In this document: positions 23,328 through 39,177 of the stretch, in pieces
How the letters are laid out: each line of letters begins with the position of its first letter
How positions within the stretch are numbered: the first letter of the stretch is position 1
Translations under genes and position numbers: made by a program
Notes under the pieces: model-generated
Database searches by the model: none
What the model was told of the DNA's origin: nothing
Seen by the model: only the letters and a program-made list of their open reading frames with translations
DNA from: Deuterostichococcus epilithicus
Lineage: Eukaryota; Chlorophyta; Trebouxiophyceae; Prasiolales; Stichococcaceae
DNA: 64,000 bases
Direction: 5' to 3'
Assembly: GCA_033439295.1 (NCBI GenBank)
Contig: JAVTLE010000014.1
Location: 868,001-932,000, forward strand

Positions 23328-26300
23328 TTACTGCGCCTTCGCTGCATCCGCGTCGGCCTTATCATTCTTTGGGTCGTCCGGGTCGCACACCTGCAGAGCT
23401 CCACGTCAAAACTGAAATACTGGGTCCCACCGCGTGATGTTACATGCTCAATGCCGCATGCAGGATGCGGACAGTTGGCGATGCAGCGTTCGGAAGCTAC
23501 AGGCAGCATGGTGAGACTGCAAATGATAAAATAGAGACCAACGCACCTTGCAGGCTGGCCGGCAATACTTATTCATGTAGTTCGGATTTGCCTGCAGAGC
23601 AGTCAATACAAAGTATGAGGCCGTCAGCGGGACTGCACGACCGCACGCCTGTTGCGCATCCCGACAGCAATCCTGAACTCGATCAGAGCAGCTCAGTAGT
23701 GGATTGCGATTTGGCTTGTATTGACCATGAAGCGAGAAATGCTCTGCAACTTGCGGTAGACTGCGCTGGAAGTTGTCAGCAGTGTCTGGCTGCACGGAAT
23801 CATGCGGCGGGGAACAAGCAGGAAGAGGGTGGCAGTGCACCTTGCACTCGCCCGCCAGCGCCCACTCCTCACACCTGCAGCCGCAGCACGCATGGGGCCA
23901 TCGGCACAGCATGCTGGTGGATGACGAGCAGGCAGCGCAGCACATGCATGCCTGGGCTGGCCGACACGTCGCGGGCAGCACTGCGCACTGTGTTCGCAGG
24001 GCAGCATGCACACACAATGTATTGCAGACAGGGATGATGCAAGACCCTCCGCACAGGCACACACACAGGAGGGAGGAGCCCCGCACCGGTCGTCGGCGTC
24101 AACGCACTCGCCCCACTTGGCGCGCTGCTCCTCAGTCGACAGCCCGAAAGAGCCGGTGTGGATCCATTTCGTGGCGCTCCACTTCTCGCCCTGCATTTTG
24201 CAGGCCACTAAAGTCGGGACTGGAGCGCTGCCTAGTGCAGTGCGAGTGGCCGTGACAGTCTGCCCAGCATAAGAGTGGGCCAGGCAAAGGCTTGCCAGTC
24301 CCTGCGGCGGCGGGTGTAGAGAGCCAGCAACAGCACAGTGGCGGGCTGCGTCCGCAGACCCATAAATGGGGCCACGCCAACCATGCGGGGCAACGACTTC
24401 CTGCAACCTACTCCCCGTGTGCTCCTGTCAGGTGGTACCTTCGACTCGTTTCGTTAGAAAATGCACAGCCAACCCTGTCACATTTTCTGTTGAGAGGTGT
24501 TTTCAGCGCCCGCACCTTGAGCGTGGGGCAGCTGCCGTGCATGCTGGTGGGGTCCGTCTCGCCGTTGGGCTTCAGGCTGTAAAACAGCAGCGCGTCGCCC
24601 GTGCTCGCCTTGACAGCCAGACCCTGCAACCCACGATCCAGCCTTGACCCGTCCGTCATGGTTACAGACGTGGCACTGCAGGTCGGCCGCCCTGCTGCCA
24701 GCAACCCCACAGCAGCAGGAGCATGGGTGGGCAGTGGCGCGCACCTCCTTGGCACAGTCGGACCAGCCGGGGCCGGTGGTCTTGACCTGCGCCTTCGGGA
24801 ACACCGTTTCGCCACCCTCCTCCGGCGTTGTCCTACGGCACACCCGCCGCAGCCGCTTCAGACAGGCGTTTTGGTGCAGCTCCCTTCGGTGCAGCTGCTG
24901 CAGCGAGCTGTCTCACATCCCCTTTCAGACCCGCTTGAATAAGCACCGGCAGCACGCTGCATTGGACCGCACGGCTCAGCAGCATTGCCCATTCCTGCCC
25001 CGGCAGACGCAGAGCGCCACTCGCAGTGTCTCGACTGCAGACAGCGACTGCAGACAGGTTGTGTGGCACTGCATGTGCAGTGGAAGCAGCTTCGATCACA
25101 GCAAAGGTTTGACGCGTGGACACTTGAAAATCTGACCGAGGTCATATGACAGACACACACAGAGAAGGACGCACAGGTACATGAGCACAGTGGCGACGCG
25201 CTGGCCGCCGTTCTCGGGCCGCGCGTTGACGTTGTCATGGAAGAAATCCTGCACGGCACTCGCATCCGTCAGCGTGACCTGGCGTCAGCATTCGATGCAG
25301 GCTGATCCAACGCAGGCTGTGTTGGACACACAGGCAGGCCCGCATGACATCGTGATCTTGTTTACCTCGTGGGGCTTGTACTGCTGCCCATTCTGCAGAC
25401 ATGACACATGTGGCAGTCATCAGCACATGGACCAGCTGCCCGTTCGGCAGACCTATTTGATTATGATGAACTTACGCGTGGCATCAGCAAGCGGGGGCAA
25501 GCATGTGCAGCTTGATCGCCGGCAATCGGCGCGTTCAAGGCGTGATGTCCAGACGGAGTAGAATACTCGTGGTCTCTGAGCCAGTGGGTCAGGCGAAGGG
25601 TGCAGGGCAGGCGCACCACATAGTGCAGGATCTGGAGGCCCTCGCCGTTGTCAACCGGCAGGAAGCTGATGTGCGACAGCCGCTTCTCAATGCGCCGGAT
25701 GACCTGTCCGCGCCACAAACATCAATCCCAGGGGTCATGCTGTGCCAGAGGCCAAACTGCGGAATGGTTGCGTCAGCAGTGCATGAGGCCGCTGCTGCAG
25801 CCTGCCGTCTTAGGCCATGCGCAAGGACCCAGCGGCCACGTGGCAGTACATTCGGAGGGCATTCCGCCCGTACATAGCGCCGAAAGGTCGCGATGACAGC
25901 CTAGATGTAGAACATCTGGATGCAACCTTGACGCGCACCTCGTCCTGGCCGCGCGAGTAGAAGGAGCCAGTCGAGGTGCGCACGTCAGAATCCATGCTCT
26001 TGCCGGTGGCGCTGTCCACCACGGTGCTCTTGGTCATCCGTTCCTTCGCCTGAGGGGAAGCACGACGGCATCCTCGAGCTTCGATGCACCAGCCGGATGG
26101 TGCGGGCCGTGCAATGAGCGGGCTCGGATGCTTCCAGTGGCCACCACAGGCATGAGATGGAGCGGCACCATGCGGAATCTAAGCCTGTGGCCGCTGCCTA
26201 GGAAATGCGCAATCTGCTCGTGCTGCAACGAGACGGAGGCAACAGCCATCTGATGCGAGGCGATTGAGGCAGGGGGCCCTGAAGGTCATGGTGAAAATGG

Positions 26301-27053
26301 AGATGGTGGTCGTCGTTTTGGCAGGCGCGCACATTGTTGATGAGGTAGGCACATTCTTCGTCGCTGAGCAGTTTCTTGTACAGAAACGCACGCGGCGAGT
26401 CGCTGATCTGCTTCACCTCGCCCCGCCACATCTCCTGCGACGCCAGGATCCTCAAACGTCAGAAGCGGGATTGGCGTGCGCTGGGGGTGTGCCATTTGCA
26501 CAAATTTCGCCGTGTGCGAGGCGCCGGGCATGGCCTGGCCGAACACCGGCCACACGGGGCTATGAGCACGCCGCCAGCTCAGTGCAGTCAGCTGTGTGCG
26601 ACTGTCTCCATTGCGCGCCCCCCTTCAACTGCATAGGCGCCCGCGCCAGAGCCTACGAAAGCAACCACCTTGCCGGCCTCGCCGTAGCCGATGGTGATTG
26701 CGTCGCCGCCCAGAGGCTGCTGCTGCGGCAGCTCGCCCTTCCAGCCGGGAAAGCGATCGGTATCCTGAGATGTCAGATTATACAGGTAAATGTGATAGAA
26801 AATGGGTTCTTGGTTCTCGCAGCATTCGGCTTCAGCTTGCACAGGGTTCAGCTTGCAAAGGAAACTGCAAGATACCCCGTCATCATGAGGTCACCTCAAT
26901 GTACTCGTTGCTCTTGGCCGCCGCATCCACCGAGACGCCGGCACTCAGCAGCGCCACCACTGCGAAAGCTGCAGCAGTAGCGAGCAGGCCGGGGCGGGCT
27001 GCCTGGCTCGCGCAGGCGCGTTGTGACTGCCGGCTGACGAGCTGGCGCGCCAT
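23328..27053 (-). CDS. Prolyl 4-hydroxylase with C-terminal ShKT domain (copy 3, complete)
   Basis: Same predicted activity as its neighbour. Thirteen minus-strand exons close in phase: 26895-27053, 26669-26764, 26333-26434, 25939-26049, 25620-25703, 25366-25392, 25175-25248, 24745-24832, 24516-24623, 24087-24190, 23841-23874, 23547-23591, 23328-23390, giving 364 residues. It starts MARQLVSRQSQRACASQAAR, followed by a hydrophobic stretch (GLLATAAAFAVVALLSAG), a signal-anchor. Core: FPGWKGELPQ, DVRTSTGSFYSRGQDE, RRIEKRLSHISFLPVDNGEG, iron ligands split over an intron (NGQQYKPHE then DFFHDNVN), TPEEGGETVFPK, SMHGSCPTLK, GEKWSATKWIH. The ShKT domain (CVDADDRCEEWALAGECK, NPNYMNKYCRPACK, VCDPDD) is spread over four exons. 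Exon lengths 102, 111, 88 and 108 equal those of copy 2, but this gene has additional introns. Confidence 0.92.
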
Positions 27054-32484
<5,431 letters not shown>

Positions 32485-33395
32485 CTCTCTCTGTCCGGCC
32501 TGGTGACGAACGGATCAGCGGTGGTGGCGCGGCACGTCAAGCTCGCAGAGGTGCAGCGGCGCAATACGTGCAGTTGCGCTGCGGAGACAGGGGCCACTGC
32601 CAGAGCGGCTGTTGGTGTGCTGGCCATGCAATGTATGTGCGCGGCGCCAAGCTCGAAGCCCGGAGAGCGCTGACTCACCCTCGGCTGCAGGATTTTTAGG
32701 TCATGGGATGTGCACTGGCCGATGCACGTGCGAATGCCACGCTGCGATGACGTTTGACTGGCCCTGATAGGTGTGGCCTGCGATGCCGCCCGCTACAGCA
32801 GGCTACGGGGAAACTTGTTGCCATGCATCAGCAGCAAGCCAGTCGAAACGTTGTTGCCAGTGTGGATTTGGCTGCATGCACCACTTCAGCTCGTCGTCCT
32901 GGAAGAGTCTTCTTCGTGTGCAAGAGCATGTCGGATTAGGGTTGCTGCGCAATTCACTCACATGCCAAGTTGTGGATAGCACGTTGCCGCAACAATTCCA
33001 CACTCACAGTGTCGTCCTGTATCAACGCTTACCTACTTCACGCGCAAGCATGAGACTCCATGTGATTGATCAGCCCTGCTGCTGACACCAAGCTTGCTTA
33101 ACTGAGTAGGTATACGCAGCCAAATCGTTACAACCCAACAGTGCAGACCAACAGTGGTATGAAGAAGCCTTGCCAAGTATCTGTAGAGCGGCTCTGTACA
33201 CTTGAATCAACACAGAACGCTCAACCAGCAAGATGCTTAAAACAGGTGACACGCACGCATTCGTCCTGGAGCCCCGCAGTGAGATTCAGGCGGGGCACAT
33301 CATCGACGGATCCTCATTCGCTGAGCTGCTGCAAGCAGCGCACGGCATGCCCACTAAGAGCAGGCCATTAAGGCTGTAAGCATCGAATAAAACAA
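32485..33395. other. Region with no recognised gene
   Basis: Between the RBBP4 stop and the 3' end of the next minus-strand gene I see only short open frames without motif or convincing splice structure. It presumably contains the 3' untranslated regions of the two convergent genes. Confidence 0.5.
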
Positions 33396-34417
33396 TCATC
33401 GTGGAGCCGACGAACCGCCCTTCAGAGCGGCATGGTCTGCCGGCGGCACATACGGCGGCTCGTCGACTGTAGGCACATGTTGCCGCCCTGCTTTTGGCGC
33501 TGCATTTGCCCTCGAAGCTTCGTCCTGCACAATTCCAGCTGTATAAGTGCAACAGTCTAGCAAGACGAGTCTATCATCAGCGTCGGACATATCAGTAGAG
33601 ACAAGAAGGGGTTCTGCCTCGTTCTTCACGCAACACAGGAATAATGCGCCCTCGATCTATCAAGCTGCTGACTGAAGTTGGCAAATAAACAAGAGAGGAC
33701 GCACGCTAATCTTCTGCGCCGATGAACTCTTGCCCTTGTTGGGCACGAGTCCACTGAGGAGGAGCGTTACGCCGCTTGCGGCGATGTAAAACCCATCGCC
33801 CTGCGTGTGGCAAGGCAGGAACCCATCAGTCGCCAAAGCGCGGCAGGCAGCAGTGCGAGAACTCGATCTCGAGGACCCACGAAAATGAAGACTCACCACT
33901 TTGTGAAGCACCTTCCCGAAGACGCCGCGCTGCTCGGCCCTGGGATCAGCAGGCTTTTGCAGGGGAGGAAGGTCTGGAGCTGCCGCTGCCATGACGACCG
34001 CTGCGATGTTCACATGAGCGATGGCCATCATCAGCTGAGAACTTGCATGAGCGTCAAGCGGCAGGTGGTAGGTTATTTGCTCGTTGCTCGCGTCAGACCA
34101 CGCATGCTTGCACGGGGGCGGGGTACGAGCCAGACGTTACCATTCCGACGCGTGAGGAGCCAGGACTACAGCTTTTCAACACAGGCTTGTCAATCATGCG
34201 AATGTGGGTCGGTTCCTGTGCAGCAAGACCGCATACAGCCCTCGAGAATCACCTGCCGACGAGCGGCGACGAAGGGGTGTAGCGCGGCGGCAGTCGGCGA
34301 TGAGCTGCGCGGCGAGTCGAGCGCGAAGGGTCTACTGCGCGGTGCAAGTGCTGATGAAAGGCTCAGATGAAAAGGGTCAGCACGCCCTCCCCAGCTTCCC
34401 AGTGGCCACGAATGCAC
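33396..34417 (-). CDS. Hypothetical small membrane protein (model tentative)
   Basis: Several minus-strand exons have good splice borders. One starts near 34033 (ATG at 34029-34031, MMAIAHVNIAAVVMAAAAP) and ends HKV before a gtgagt donor near 33896. A second follows the acceptor cacacgcag near 33800 and carries a hydrophobic stretch (GFYIAASGVTLLLSGLVPN). A terminal exon after gtgcag near 33529 reads DEASRANAAPKAGRQH and PTVDEPPYVPPADHAALK before a TGA near 33396. A Ser/Pro/Arg-rich exon at about 34250-34400 (SRPFALDSPRSSSP) could supply a transit peptide. The whole would be a small protein with one or two membrane segments and a proline-rich tail. I recognise no family, and the order and completeness of exons are inferred. 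Confidence 0.35.
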
Positions 34418-34664
34418 GAGGGTTCACGTGCTATTACCATGCTGGCGGCACTGGCGGCGGGAAGATCCTGCGCGCCTTTCCGTGCACCCTGCAAGCAAAA
34501 CTGGTCGAACCGGCCACTGTAGCGCTCGGACTGACTGCGAAACCCGGCCGGACGCAACCTTCATGTAGTGCAGAAGATGAGATGCTTCGTCCTGGTGCTC
34601 GCTGGCGGCCGAAAATATGCACGTGGACACATCACGAACATCACGAGGGGGTCACGAGGGGGGG

Positions 34665-34665
34665 N
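34665..34665. other. Ambiguous base (N) in the assembly
   Basis: A single n sits in a G-rich run (cacgagggggggn) preceded by repeated atcacgaa/gtcacgag-like units. It marks local assembly uncertainty; frames crossing it are unreliable. Confidence 0.95.
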
Positions 34666-34965
34666 TGTCAGGCTGGTATGATGAATGTCAACAGCCCCGC
34701 AGGGGCGGCTGCCAACGTTGTCTTTGTCATCCTCCTGAGGCAGGCAGGAACGGCAACGATTGGCAGTCTATCGAATGCGGATTTCGACAAGAAGGTGCAA
34801 ATGCCGCAGTCGCCATGCGCATCACGTAATGCAGTGACCACAGGCTGTTGCCCCACACCCTCACGCAATAAAACCTGCCACTCGCACGGCTTGTCGCCCC
34901 CCTCTCGACCAACTACTCGAAGATTTTTGCTGTGCAGTGGTCAAGCCATTGGCGGAATCCTACTT

Positions 34966-36022
34966 CTAGCCCGGCAGGTCCCTGCCCTCCGAGCCCTGCG
35001 CGCTGTCCGCAAGCATGCGCTTGCTGAACGACTCGCTAGCGTGCTGCTGTAGGATGGACGCATTGGCCTCCTTCAGGCCGCTCAGCGCCAGCCGCTGCAC
35101 TTGGTCCCACTCAAAATCCTGCAAGAAATCGGGCGAGGCAAGGGCTGGGCACACAATGCATTCGAAAAGGATGACCAGCTTCCGGACTGCAGACCGTGTA
35201 TGCAGCACGGACACAAGGTCTGCATTGCACAGCCTGCACCGCAGACAGGCATGCGTGTCAACCCTGCTAGTCGCTGTGCAGCTGTACGTTCACCTCTTGC
35301 GAGTACGCCGCCCGAACCTCCATGATCCTCACCGCTGCATCGCGGCAGGGCCGACATCAGCATCGTTCCGGAAAACATGCAACAAAAGTGGGAACTGGTA
35401 AACTGCATGCCATATCTTCACAGCCACAGGCGCGAGCAACGCTGAGGCGGCCTGGTGCAACACTCACCCAGCATCTCGTTCTTGGTCAGCAGCAGCTTGA
35501 GCCATGCGTCGCCGTCCGTGAGCGGATGCTCCTCCATGAAGCCGATCAGGTCCTCGTAGCTGCGCGGGTTGTAGGATGCCAGGGAGCCTCTGCCGCTGCC
35601 TTCGAGTTGCGCCAGTACAATCCTGTTGGCGCATCAGCAGCACGGTCAACCATCAGGTATAGCCATCGATCTGGGCGTCAGACCGAACAGCATGTCTCAG
35701 CACAGCGTAACTGTAAGGCACACTTCGAGCTTGTGTAGACAATCGGCTTTTAATTGTATGCGCACTTGGCCGCGATGAATGTGAATAGGTTCCTCAGCGC
35801 CCGGCTGGCCCTTTTCTCCGGGCTCTGACCGCCGAAGCTGTCCGATGGCACATGCATTTTGCAGCTGATGAGTGACTGCTGCTTTCGTGATGCTGATCTA
35901 CAGCGACCGAAGTGCAAGGTGTTCAATTTGCAGCGTTGCAGTATCTGCCCTGGCTGCCATCTCGTGGGGAGCACGCAGGACCGTGTGCCGCATGGCATGC
36001 CCAAGCATGAGAAATTCGACAT
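34966..36022 (-). CDS. RBCX: RbcX-type Rubisco assembly chaperone, chloroplast-targeted
   Basis: Predicted homodimeric chaperone that binds the C-terminal tail of the Rubisco large subunit during holoenzyme assembly in the chloroplast. Four exons close in phase: 35766-36022, 35468-35622, 35294-35334 and 34966-35118, giving 201 residues. The ATG at 36020-36022 starts a Cys/Arg/Ser-rich presequence (MSNFSCLGMPCGTRSCVLPT), consistent with a transit peptide. The mature helical protein begins around SPEKRASRALRNLFTFIAAK and continues QLEGSGRGSLASYNPRSYED, MEEHPLTDGDAWLKLLLTKN, ALRIMEVRAAYSQE and DFEWDQVQRLALSGLKEAN. Plant RbcX proteins share the Y-N-x-x-x-Y, DGDxWL, LRIxEVRxAY and DFEWD signatures. 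The C-terminus ends GRDLPG before TAG. Rubisco's other modifier-like gene, the SET protein, lies 30 kb to the left. Confidence 0.85.
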
Positions 36023-36818
36023 CTCACTGCAGTGTGCACATGCAATACGACTGCTTCAATCAGTTCCGCAAGACAGGAATTGCAAGTTTTCAACCGCTGT
36101 TTGGATTGTGATCGATCGCGACGAGGCGGGATCCAGTGGCTGTGATGAAATGCTGAATCGATCAGATCCTGCGAACTGTCCTATGAAGTTGCGCTTGTGA
36201 CCGGATGCTATCAGTGCAAACAAATGCTGACGTCACGCTTGATCTGCTGGCAAGTGAAAATGTGCTGGCCACTTTACAAACGCTTTTGACTACTCTCAGT
36301 TCACCCACTTATGATCCCTACCAGCTGCCGTGTCGCATCCCCTGGGCTATTGACCACCCTGGTGGCAGGCACCATGTACGTTAGCAGCTGCACCGGAGTG
36401 CCACTGAGCCCGGCACAGGACGCTGTCCCCCGTCCTCTCAAATGCTCGAGGGTCACATCAACCTGCATCCCATCTCTCCGCGCTCAGTTCAGGTGGGCGG
36501 CATGTGCACCCTCTTTGGCGTGGTTGCCCAAGTTGCCTCCGCACAGAAATTCCACCTCACCTGCGAGCAATTTCCTACTGCAGCAGTGACTGAACTTCAG
36601 TTGATCTTGTACATCGACCAGGCAAAACTTGAGGCCGTTGACAGCACGGCGACCGCTGCGGCGCTGCGGGGCAGCTGACGGCGACGAGCAGCAGGCAGGC
36701 TGCCCACACGGCATGCAGCCAAAGTGCACTGAGTCCACCACGCACACGTCCGCACGGGGTTGCATCCGTTGCGTGTACGGTTCATCCGCTTGGATGGGGG
36801 TACCCACTGTGCGGTATG
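36023..36818. other. Intergenic region 5' of RbcX; possible 5' exon of the next gene
   Basis: This separates RbcX (minus) from the small membrane-protein gene starting near 36819 (plus). An ATG at 36311 opens a frame (MIPTSCRVASPGLLTTLVAG) that could be a transit-peptide exon of the downstream gene, but the splice phases I tried do not join, so it is not claimed as coding. Confidence 0.35.
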
Positions 36819-37393
36819 GCATGCAGGGGGCTGGCAGTTCAGAGGATAGCAGCCGCAGCGGCGCCCAGCCGCCGCCGCCAGACCCAACTCAGGCAGCTGC
36901 GAGGGCGGCAGCCAAGGTGGAAGAGGAGGCCGAGGTGGCAAAGGGACAGCGCACCGCCGTCATCACCGGCGCTGTGTCCATCGTTTTTGGGGAAAGTGCT
37001 GACTGCTGCCTAGTGACAAACCATGAACCGGAGCGCTGCCACATCAGACCTGAGGAAGAGAAGCTCGGCAGCTTGGTTTGCCATCCTCGTCGGTGCTTTG
37101 TCATGTGCCGTCCTGATGGTGCTCTTTGATGTGGCACCTGCCTGCTGAGGTGGGTGCCGATGCTCGCTGCACAACCTCAAACATGGGCACTCGCCATTAC
37201 TAAGTTGGGAATGCCGCGCTGCCATTGCCTGACAGCAGATGCGCGCAGCACTCTCTGAAGCCCCGGCCCCCGCACACATGCGAGCACGCTTCATCTGCTT
37301 CCTCCGCAGGTGCTGTACCTCGTCCTGGTACAGTTCATGGACTCGCGCGGCGGCGAGCTGCAGCCACCACCGCCAGAGGCATTTGGCCTGTGA
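36819..37393 (+). CDS. Small single-pass membrane protein, unknown function (model tentative)
   Basis: The first exon reads MQGAGSSEDSSRSGAQPPPP, an alanine/glutamate-rich helix, and then a hydrophobic segment (QRTAVITGAVSIVFG). A second exon after the acceptor cctccgcag at 37309 reads VLYLVLVQFMDSRGGEL and ends PPPPEAFGL before TGA. Together they form one membrane span followed by a short proline-rich tail, a layout seen in several plant and algal plastid proteins. The donor is uncertain: a phase-0 GT occurs at about 37011, but the hydrophobic segment would be continuous only if splicing occurred just after 36990, where no GT is present. A frame-restoring error or non-canonical donor is possible. 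The true start may be on an upstream exon. Confidence 0.4.
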
Positions 37394-37906
37394 CCCGAGC
37401 CGCTGTCAGTGGTGACGCTCCTGAGCAGGTGCCAGGCCGGTGGCTGGCTGTGCGGGCTTGCACGTATTCCGTGTCCAGCTGGGTTGGAGCGGCATGCCCC
37501 ACGAATCAATTTTGACATCTTGGAGCGTTGATGACTCTCAGTCCGGGGTTGCGGCTTGACAAAACCTCAAGGGGATGTTGGTGTATGGGTATCATCTCTG
37601 AGGTTATGGCAACGAGAACGGATTTTGCCGCAGCGACATGCCAGATATGGCGTGCGGCGGAGATGGTGTGCAGCAGAGTGTGATGGCGGTGGCCTTACTG
37701 TGAACTGAAGTCATAATTACAAAGACTGGTCGCGGCCTTTGTTGCGCTGTAACGACCGGTATGACCGACTGCACTTCATCCTCCATGCGTGCAGAAAATT
37801 GGCTTCGTGCTGACTGCCCACGTGCTTTGGCCTGCACCATCGACAATAGACTGCGTTTGCACAGTTTGAGTTCGCCATTCATCTCAGTATCACGAGCATC
37901 GCAGTC

Positions 37907-38699
37907 ATGCAATCTGTCGTGAGCCTCGCTGGAGCTACACAGCCTGCACTTGGTGCCAGCAGACATGGGGGATCGACACAGCTGCGGCACCCCAACCTGC
38001 ATTCGAAACGGCAAACAGGTCGGAAGACCTCCTTATGCATCGCAGAAATCTTACATAAAGCACATGCTTCCTTCAGCCGAATGCATTCCCCATCCTAAAC
38101 ACATGGGCCGCACCTGTGCACAGGCGGTAGCGGCAGCAGGTTGTTGATCTGTGCAGCATCAGACCCCAGGCGACCCTCGACAGTGGCCGAACAGCTCGGT
38201 AAGTCGGACAAAAACCTCCATGGCAGCTCGCATCCATGCCCCGTCGACACAGGCTGCGTATGTCCCCAGCCTCTGAATGCAATTTCGAGGTCTGCATCTG
38301 CACCTCGGCGCAGGTCGCACCACGGCAGCTGAGGCGAGCAAGCGGCAGAAGCGCGACCGGGAGGACTTGTACACCGACGCATGGTGAGCGAAAGGCGATA
38401 TGGGAACTCTTGCGCTTTGACATGAACATCTGCCATAATCCACCAAGCACCTGGCATGGCCAGGCGTACGTGCCGCAGCAGCCAAAGTCGCTGGTGTGTC
38501 CCCCGGCCAGGTGGCCATTCTGCATTGTCTTACGCGGGCACTTCTTTCCTTTATCCCGCTTCGCTGCTGGCGCAGGGACGGGGATAAGTGGAAGGGCTCG
38601 CCGTTCAATGTCCTGAATGTCATCTTAGCCGTCAGCGTCCTGGTGCCGCTCCTCGGCCTTGGCTTTGCGTACTGGTCCTTTGGCAGGCTCTGGGGCTGA
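37907..38699 (+). CDS. Chloroplast-targeted 101-residue single-pass membrane protein, unknown function
   Basis: Three exons (37907-38018, 38314-38383, 38576-38699) join exactly in phases 1 and 2 to give 101 residues. The N-terminus (MQSVVSLAGATQPALGASRH, then SKRQTGRTT) looks like a chloroplast transit peptide. A charged section follows (EASKRQKRDREDLYTDAWDG), and one membrane helix at the C-terminus (NVLNVILAVSVLVPLLGLGF) ends in AYWSFGRLWG. A C-terminal anchor with a short aromatic tail suggests a thylakoid or envelope location. I do not recognise the family with confidence. The gene stands alone, 1 kb from the start of the next gene's 3' end, with neither neighbour obviously related. Confidence 0.65.
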
Positions 38700-39177
38700 G
38701 CTTTGAAGCGAAATGCAGCATTAAATGTAGGAACAGTTGGCAGTGAGCGGAGGGAATGAGCTGAGGAGAAGACGGTGTGCCATCATCGAGCAGCGCTGTA
38801 AGCAGGTGTGAGCAGTGTGCATGGCAAAGTTGTTGATGCGGTTTAGATTGATATTATGTTGATGTCCTGCTTTTGGCAAACGTCGAGTTGCTTTACTATG
38901 CCATGCAGTCGGGCAGCCATTGAATGTACCTTAATTGCGTATTGTGAGGGGAATGAGGCGGCATTATTGAGAGCTCGAACAATGCAACGAACCCCTAGCA
39001 CAGGTATCAGATACGCTTGCGTTACAAGCTAAACCGAGCAAATCTGTACCGCCAAAAACATTGCACTTCCCTGCCATGCCGGCGGACAGCTGAGTGCCAG
39101 AGGGAGCGGCACCAACAAGCTTCTTAGGTGATGACCCTCTGGACCCTTCGCCCTGCGAATGATGATCGCCGCCGCAG
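38700..39177. other. Convergent 3' intergenic region
   Basis: Lies between the stop of the 101-residue membrane protein (plus) and the stop of the TPR gene (minus). Nothing coding is seen; it should contain both 3' untranslated regions. Confidence 0.6.

Noticed and set aside
26264-26980. 238-codon plus-strand open frame
   Set aside because: Antisense to three well-supported exons of P4H copy 3.
34204-35052. 282-codon plus-strand open frame
   Set aside because: It crosses the ambiguous base, overlaps the antisense RbcX last exon and shows no family pattern.
36311-36470. Transit-peptide exon for the small membrane protein at 36819
   Set aside because: The frame is plausible, but none of the donor/acceptor phases tried joins it to the downstream exon.
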